Below, piece after piece: positions 57,711 to 64,000 of a stretch of DNA of 64,000 bases (positions within the stretch are counted from its first letter, which is position 1; every line of letters begins with the position of its first letter). Source of the stretch: Actinernus sp. WN-2022 (Eukaryota; Cnidaria; Anthozoa; Actiniaria; Actinernidae); contig JAOWCC010001368.1 of assembly GCA_030867875.1 (NCBI GenBank), positions 868,001-932,000 of the forward strand, written 5' to 3'. The notes under the pieces were generated by a model, which worked only from the letters and a program-made list of their open reading frames with translations, was not told where the DNA came from and searched no databases. A program made the translations under genes and the position numbers.

Positions 57711-58351
57711 GTAATATCTAGTTCCGGTTTAGACCACTTCCGGTCACGTGATGTACGAGTTCAGGGAGAAAGCAAGATGTTTATTTACACGGACTTTACA
57801 GTATGAATTCAGAAAAATATGTTTGAAATTAGACTTCTCAAACTCATTAATAATTCATGAGGTTAATACAATAGAAATCATGACTATGAAGAGTATTTAG
57901 AAATCGTTTCCAAATACAGTTCGCCGCCGCATTTCAAGACTTTCAGATTTAGATTTTTTTCTCACTGTATTTAGAAATCGCTTCTAAAACAGCTCTGAGT
58001 ATTTTACATATTACTTGAAAGACGTTTTGTTAAGGGTTTGTAATCTTCTTTGATACCATTCCATATTTTTACACTATTAAATGAAACCTAGGCTACTCAA
58101 ACTTTCCATAATTACTGTTCTAGCAAACGAGAAAATTTCTTTGGAGGCTAATCGTGTGTCATATAAACTATGGATTTTAATTCCTGACTTTGGTGAAGAA
58201 ATGAAAACGAAAGTGGCAGCTTATTTGTATAAAAATCATACATAATAAAATGTTGCAGATATGATATGAGCCATCATAACAGTGAGGAATTTATAACGTC
58301 ATCACATTCAATTGTTTTAATCCGACTGTCGAATGATCTCCGAGTGTCTTA
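57711..58351. other. Intergenic, nothing recognised
   Basis: Only an imperfect repeat of 'tatttagaaatcg' (57,893 and 57,967) is noted. Confidence 0.4.
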
Positions 58352-58833
58352 AGGTGATGTTACACGAGACGATTTTTAGCGACGATTTTTAGCGCCAATG
58401 TTGCGCGAAAAGTCAACATAGTGTAACATGGCACTCTGGACGATTTTGAACACAATCTTCGTTGCGGCAACATGTTGCAAGCTTTTGAATTACCTTCAAA
58501 AACCTGCAACATTGTTGCCCGAATTTTGTTGGAGTTGCTTCGTGTAACACCCTCGCCGTTGACTTTTCGCGCAACGTCGTCCCAGAAACCTGTTCGCTAC
58601 GCCCACGGAAACGAAGCTACGTCAACAAACAAAAGACTCCACTCGTCAGCCACGTTTCTAAACGAGGGTGTCGGAGTAGGAGCCTAGGTGCTAGCTAGAT
58701 GTTGCGCTAAAAATTGTCCCGTGTAACATACCCGTTGCCGCAACAATGTTGCGCTAAAAGTTGTCTCGTGTAACATGCATTAAAAATCGTCGCGAAAAAT
58801 CGTCGTTAAAAATCGTCTCGTGTAACATCACCT
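58352..58833. mobile_element. PIF/Harbinger-like MITE with TTA target duplication
   Basis: Termini AGGTGATGTTACACGAGACG at both ends in inverted orientation, continuing for ~45 bp with 'gatttttagcgacgattttt' variants. TTA lies directly outside at 58,349-58,351 and 58,834-58,836. The interior repeats 'gtgtaacat' and 'atgttgcg' motifs in both orientations. No transposase. 482 bp. Confidence 0.75.
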
Positions 58834-59249
58834 TTAGCCTGTTCACCCCCTCCCCCCTCCATTTGTCATTCGATCCCAAGTCTCAATCACGCTCGGCCAA
58901 TATGGCGGCCGCTTCGATGATCCGTTTGCTGCGCGAAAAAATACAATCTACCGCCTGAAAGCAGGCTAAAGATACCGTTGAAAATGACGAAAATAAAACG
59001 TGGCGAAAACGAAATGGCGGACGGAAAGAAGAGGAGGACTCTCCCATTTCCCCTCCCTTCCTCCCTCTCTACCCAGTCCTACTCTTCTCTTTTGTCCAAT
59101 GTTCTTTTAGTATCCAAGGGCCTGTGTACAGGCTACCAGTGTCTAGTCCCTAGCGAACAAATCGACAGCTGACATCATTCCGGCTTACTTCCCCTCATAG
59201 TCTATTTTGCAACTTGACACACCACCCCGATTAATTTTTTTGGGGCAGC
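58834..59249. other. Intergenic, no gene supported
   Basis: Short frames with ATGGCGG starts occur near 58,900 and 59,010, but both stop within 20-60 codons and show no domain. Confidence 0.35.
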
Positions 59250-59600
59250 ATTACAATACAATACAATACAATAACTTTTATTTAAACACGATGAAGATTA
59301 AAGCGTTACCGCATGTGGGGTCGTGTATAATACTAAAATAAACTATTAACTGTATACAAATTTCACATTAAAATGCTAACTATATATATAATATTGTTAA
59401 AAACTATTTAAATTTAACACTGATATATAAGTAAAAGTCAAAATCTGTTGTGTCCATATCATTGTTATTTAAAAGCATCTATATTTAAAATTAAAATTCA
59501 GTAATATATAAAATTATCGTTCTTGTGAGGCGCAGTTTGCGGTGATTCAGCACCGAAATCTAAATTATACAGGGACGATAGGGTCGATAAACGACCGCTA
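59250..59600 (-). mobile_element. LINE 3' UTR fragment with (TTGTA)n tail
   Basis: On the minus strand the sequence ends 'taaataaaagttattgtatt' followed by repeated TGTAT. It faces the next LINE remnant head to head. Confidence 0.5.
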
Positions 59601-59609
59601 AACTCTCGT

Positions 59610-60840
59610 ACTATGATTTCAAACCAAATTTCACTTAATCTTCTTTGTTCCTATTTAACTGATCGAAAGCAAACATGCCGGGTGATATGCTGTGGAGTTC
59701 CCAGGTTCTATTCTGGGCCCACTTCTTGGCCTGGTATACCGCGGATTAACGACCTGCCCAACCGCCTGTTCGAGTCGCATGACACCAAGGATGTTTGCTG
59801 ACGACACTAACCTAATGGCTTTTGGGAAAACATTAGAAGAAGCTGAAATGGGGCTGAACAATGACTTAATTAAAATCGAAAATTGGCTAACAGCAAATAA
59901 ATTAAGCCTAAACATAGCAAAAACGGATTATGTGCTGATTGCGTCAAGACAAAAACTAAATAATATCTCTGTACAACCAAATGTTGTCATCGGAGATGAC
60001 CAAATCAAAAGAGTTAGAGATTGCAAAACACTCGAGGTGCATATCGATGAATCCCTTACATGGGGAAAACATCTGGAGTTAGTGCCCCATAAAGAAGTTG
60101 CCAGAGAGATTTTGCAAACCGTGACACGCTTGTCTCCGTCTATAATGCATTAGTTCAGCCCCATTTCGATTATTGCTGTGAAGTTTGGGATTCGTTAGCA
60201 AAACAAGTGTGCTAGGGTAATTATGCACTAGCTGTCGAAACGAAGCTGGCCCATCAGAAATAGCCTTACACTTACTTAGCTGGATCACTCTAGCCGAACG
60301 TAGTGCTCAAATTAAGGCTACACTGATGTTTAAAATACTTCATGACTTGACACCAAAAAGCCGGACTGTCTAACATTTTCAGGGATTCATATGCAGCCTC
60401 AAGTGGCTACCATTTAAGGAATTCCAATAAAAAGGTAGCTCTTCCGTTACCTAGAACATAATTTTTGAAAAATAGCCTAAGCTATAATAGTGCTAAATTG
60501 TGGAACTCTTTACCGAATGAAGCTCGTAGTTGCGAGTCGCTGGCTTCGTTTAATAATTTAATAACTTAATTTTCAATACTTTACTTTATCCCACGGGCCA
60601 ATGAATTTTACAATTTTAGATTAGATTGATTACCTCTATCTTATTAGTCATTATAGTATTTACACTTAGTAGTAGTTATAGTTAGCTGATTTTTAATTGA
60701 AGTGTTAATTTTTAATTTTTAATTAATTGTATTTTTATATATTTGTGAATATCATTAGTGACACATCCTTATTGGAAACCAGCTGTTACTTGAATAGGAT
60801 AACGTGTATAAATAAAGTTGATATTATCTACTCCACTCTA
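59610..60840 (+). pseudogene. Decayed LINE RT and 3' end
   Basis: The plus strand shows SYLTDRKQTCRV, then PGSILGPLLGLVY (motif B region), FADDTNLMAF (motif C) and WLTANKLSLNIAKTDYVLI, followed by frame breaks from ~60,090 onward and a LINE C-terminus near 60,500 (LWNSLPNEA). The 3' UTR ends 'aataaagttgatattatcta' near 60,830. It is related to the family of the LINE at 20,260-22,373 but more degraded. Confidence 0.75.
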
Positions 60841-60958
60841 CTAGTACCAGTATTTCCTACAAAAAGCGAAGTGCCTTCTGGAATGGCACTATGGTTTCAC
60901 TACATCATGTAGTAGCCTACTAATGATGGGAGAAAAAAAAGTAGCCTACTACAAAGCC

Positions 60959-61209
60959 GAGGATGGTGGGGATCTGCAGCACAAACACTTCGTCCTAGTC
61001 TAGGACGAGCTCTCGCATTATGCTACAGCTGTTTACGCCATGAGGATGGTGGGGATCTGCAGCACAAACACTTCGTCCTAGTCTAGGACGAGCTCTCGCA
61101 TTATGCTACAGCTGTTTACGCCATGAGGATGGTGGGGATCTGCAGCACAAACACTTCGTCCTAGTCTAGGACGAGCAACTCGCATTATGCTACAGCTGTT
61201 TACGCCATC
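60959..61209 (+). repeat. 83-bp tandem triplication
   Basis: 'gaggatggtggggatctgca' begins at 60,959, 61,042 and 61,125, an exact 83-bp period. Units 1 and 2 look identical; unit 3 has a 2-bp insertion ('gagcaactcgc'). The period is not a multiple of three, so it breaks the frame of the transposase-like remnant it overlaps. Confidence 0.9.
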
Positions 61210-61960
61210 CTGGCTTCCCTCTATCCTCACCTAAAGGAGGCAGTGCCAGATATGAAGTTTGTCTCACTATTGGACTGACAGTCGAACGTCGCAATATTGG
61301 AACAAGACGATATTCGCGATAGTGGCAAACCACGCAGAGTTTGGTTTTTCAGGAAGGCCTGGACTACTTCGAGGCTGGTCATGGAAAGGGGCCATGAGAT
61401 GGTGTTGGTGGCACGGCTAAGAGGATGGCGGACGAAGCTGTGAGATCCGAGAAGGTAATCACTCAGAACGCCGCCGGCTTCAATTCCTGTGCAACCGAAA
61501 CTCAGATAATACTACAACTGTAAAATATATATTTTACACCAAAGGGCGACTACATAAAGGCGGCAGATAAGATTTCCAGCCATTACAGCAGCATCCAACC
61601 GGTTTCTGGGACCATGACAATCCACGCAGTGGCGGCTGTGAGCATCACATGAGCTACCTTTTGCTACTGTAAGACCTGCCTCGCCAGCTTTCCAACAATG
61701 GAAACTCAGACGAAGGGCCAGTGCGAGTGGAGTCCAGCACAACATTCGTGCAGAATGAGCTGAAGGTTGGTGAGTACATCGCCATGAAATACGAGGGAGG
61801 ATGGTACATAAGATAGAAGAGATGGAAGATGGTGAGGCAGTTGTCTTCCGCAACGCTTGAGCTAATAGAAGCGGAAAGGTTCGGTCTATCAGTAATCCAA
61901 ATTATGACGAAAGATTTGTCATTTACGTTACCTGACAATGTTTTCGTAAAACAATGAAGA
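60960..61960 (+). pseudogene. Decayed transposase-like gene with HGKG..DGVGGT..KR motif
   Basis: Fragments in changing frames: FVLV and SHYATAVYAILASLYPHLKE (~61,175-61,235), then GHGKGP-stop-DGVGGTAKRM (~61,378-61,433), NAAGFNSCATET (~61,470), and near 61,765 VGEYIAMKYEGGWY. From memory, cnidarian and insect genomes carry many repeated proteins with the sequence HGKG-x-C-DG-x-GG-T-x-K-R after a DG-x-x-Q-Y-x-N nuclease-like motif. The match in order and spacing suggests the same family. At least two stops, frameshifts and the 83-bp repeat make it non-functional. Confidence 0.5.
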
Positions 61961-62775
61961 AAATGCATTATTTCACTAGTTTGATTGATTTTATAGCTAC
62001 ATTATTCTTATGCATCTTTTAGACGATATTCAGTCCGTTTTGGATGTCAGATAATATTGAAGTAACCAAACGTCATTTACGGCGTTATCAGGCCGAGTCA
62101 TGTATGTTACTAAGATAAATCACGATCCTGGACATAGTCTTCTGTCAAAACTGAATCATCAACCTCATATAGTCTTACGTGATTACATGAATCTGTGATA
62201 TGATCACCAGTTATTTGTCCACCTTTTACAAAAAGTGAGAAACCATTTATGTGCTTAAAATTTGCAAATTTATCATTGTCACTTTTCAAAAAAATAATCT
62301 TAGATTACGTAATCAATTACTATTGATGTTATGACTCACCGATTTAAAGTAAAGTTATTAAGGGACATGATTTTAAATAAAATTGAAAAATAAACTGAAG
62401 TGAAAAGGTGTTTTCTGTATAAACAATGTAGACTCTATAAACGAATAGCTTTGTTTACATGGGTGCGCTTCCTTGTCTGGATGAGTGATAGATAAATATC
62501 GGTATAGATATGAGTGAGACTGCAGACAAGTTTTGAGGGGGTGCACCACAGGAAAATAGATGGCCAAGTAGACATGGGTATAAAGAAAAAGAACAATCTG
62601 ATACTGTAAAATATTTATACCAAAGATTGCTCCGGTTGCCGCAAAACAATTGTTCATCAAATTACTTTTCTTTTACATATATTTTAATCGAAAAGTTTCT
62701 GAGCAATTATATTGCAGGCACCATGCGATATTGGTAGAAAAAACCGCCTAGAGAAAGAGAACTACAGACCAGGAT
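61961..62775. other. Intergenic, nothing recognised
   Basis: AT-rich sequence with no homology that I can see. Confidence 0.4.
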
Positions 62776-62894
62776 ATTACACGGTAGTGCGAAGTTCCTC
62801 GAGAGTCGAAACAGTTCACGAGTGAGTGCAGAGAACGAGTGAAATGTTTTCGACTCGAGAGGATAAACTTCATATCTTCAAACCACCGTGTAAT
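62776..62894. mobile_element. Small TIR hairpin element
   Basis: 'attacacggtagtgcgaagt' at the left pairs with 'cttcaaaccaccgtgtaat' at the right, and inner 'tcctcgagagtcgaaa' pairs with 'tttcgactcgagagga'. 119 bp, no coding. Confidence 0.65.
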
Positions 62895-63696
62895 TTTCTT
62901 TTTATTATATGGACAATTAAACTGCTCTAAGAACTCTTATCTATTTATTTTACTTACTATCAGTACAAACTTCTTCGTGATCTTTCTAAGCTGTTCTGGG
63001 GAGTTTCATCGGGTTTTCTTGTCTCTTCGTTGCAGTTGAGAAAATCTTTAGAGTTTTAGATTGTATTTGGCTTTTTGTGCTCGGAATATTCATTGTCATG
63101 CACGCAGCTCATTTAAGCTGTTTACATCTTTGTGATTTTCACAAACCTGCCGCCATCTTTGTACTGAGTTCAAAAGGCGGCAAACGTGACATCATCGATA
63201 TTATCACTAGTGAGGATATGGAAAATACGCCACTCAATACCCGGATGTATCACGATTCACTGATCACTTTGTTTACTTTTGAGACGCCAATATAACATGG
63301 TATTGCGTCTCAGAATACCAGCCTCTGATTGGCTCTTGCGCGAGCCCTTGCAGTTACATGGGTTCCAGGTCAAGGTCAAAAGTCGTTTGTTCAACAGCAA
63401 GATTTCTACAATTTCACCTTCAAAACACTGTAAATTACAAGATAAGCATCATTCAATCCTAAAGGTAAGGTTCCGTCAGAAATCTAACACTCTTATTCGC
63501 TAAAAGTACAATTTTCATAATTTTTGAAGAGATTTCAAAACACGTCGCGAAAGTTTTCGCCACTCAAGCCGTGAAACCGTTGCCATAGATATACTAGGCG
63601 CCTTTTGAGAATTGAAATTACGATCAGAATAAGTTTGGTGCTTCATTCTCTTCTTTCTTTTAACAATTCCCGACTTAACTGTTGAATCGCGATACA
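62895..63696. other. Intergenic, nothing recognised
   Basis: Small frames at 62,839-63,503 carry no recognisable domain. A 'tttgagacgc' / 'gcgtctcag' inverted pair near 63,280-63,315 echoes the hairpin that follows. Confidence 0.4.
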
Positions 63697-63870
63697 AAAC
63701 TAATTGAGATTTTGAGACGCGATACCGAATTATATTGCCGGCGTTGGAAGAAAATATATTCTTCGTATTGGGCTTTCGTCGCTGCGCGACTCCGCCCAAT
63801 ACGGAATATATTTTCTCCCAACTGGCCGGCAATATAATTCGGTATCGCGTCTCAAAATCTCAATTAGTTT
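63697..63870. mobile_element. 174-bp near-perfect hairpin element
   Basis: AAACTAATTGAGATTTTGAG at 63,697 pairs with its reverse complement ending at 63,870. The arms run ~77 bp, with minor mismatches near 'ccggcgttgg' / 'ccaactggccgg', around a ~20-bp loop (tttcgtcgctgcgcgactcc). It contains a further 'attgggc..gcccaat' pairing at the tip. MITE-like. Confidence 0.75.
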
Positions 63871-64000
63871 ATAGTAGTTTCGTATGAGTTCTATGGGTGG
63901 TTTTTTTCTCAGTAAAACACTATCGTCCATATAATAAATAGAGATTATAACATGTTAAGAGCTTAATATCGTATTTCATATTCACGAGGTTTTCGTATCA

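Overview
The window is animal nuclear DNA. It is AT-rich and dense in transposons, with intron-split genes (GT..AG junctions) and two families that mark metazoans: an ankyrin/SOCS-box (ASB) protein and a xyloside xylosyltransferase (XXYLT1, Notch/EGF O-glycan pathway). The mix of CR1/L2-like LINEs, a GIY-YIG Penelope-like element, tRNA-derived SINEs, many short TIR/foldback elements and a degenerate HGKG..DGVGGT transposase-like gene fits a cnidarian, most likely an anthozoan such as a stony coral or anemone. The species is inference.

Layout. Bases 1-11,050 are a graveyard of elements: a Polinton-type fragment, SINEs, a Ty3-type gag pseudogene, a Penelope-like element split by an insertion, paired LINE 3' ends and nested foldback elements. 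Exon 1 of an ASB gene lies at 11,060-11,240. A direct tandem triplication of an ~11.2-11.7 kb unit follows (11,919-23,664; 23,665-35,277; 35,278-46,475). Each unit carries ASB exons 2-6 but not exon 1. Copies 1 and 2 share a 2.1 kb LINE insertion that copy 3 lacks, and copy 3 has its own 1.6 kb insertion. Bases 46,476-52,850 are again repeats and a large LINE reverse-transcriptase remnant. The complete three-exon XXYLT1 ortholog lies on the minus strand at 52,952-56,785, with two SINEs in intron 2 and a near-perfect hairpin just upstream. The rest is MITEs, LINE remnants and a decayed transposase-like gene.

The main observation is the ASB array. One first exon is followed by three nearly identical downstream cassettes. 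Exons 2-5 total 645 nt and are bounded by phase-1 introns on both sides, so the block is frame-neutral. The exon 5 donor of one copy could join exon 2 of the next copy in frame, giving 325-, 540- or 755-residue ankyrin proteins that all end in the same SOCS box. Only the 325-residue form needs no read-through of a cassette boundary. Whether the others exist is unknown. All copy comparisons here were made by eye, without a full alignment.
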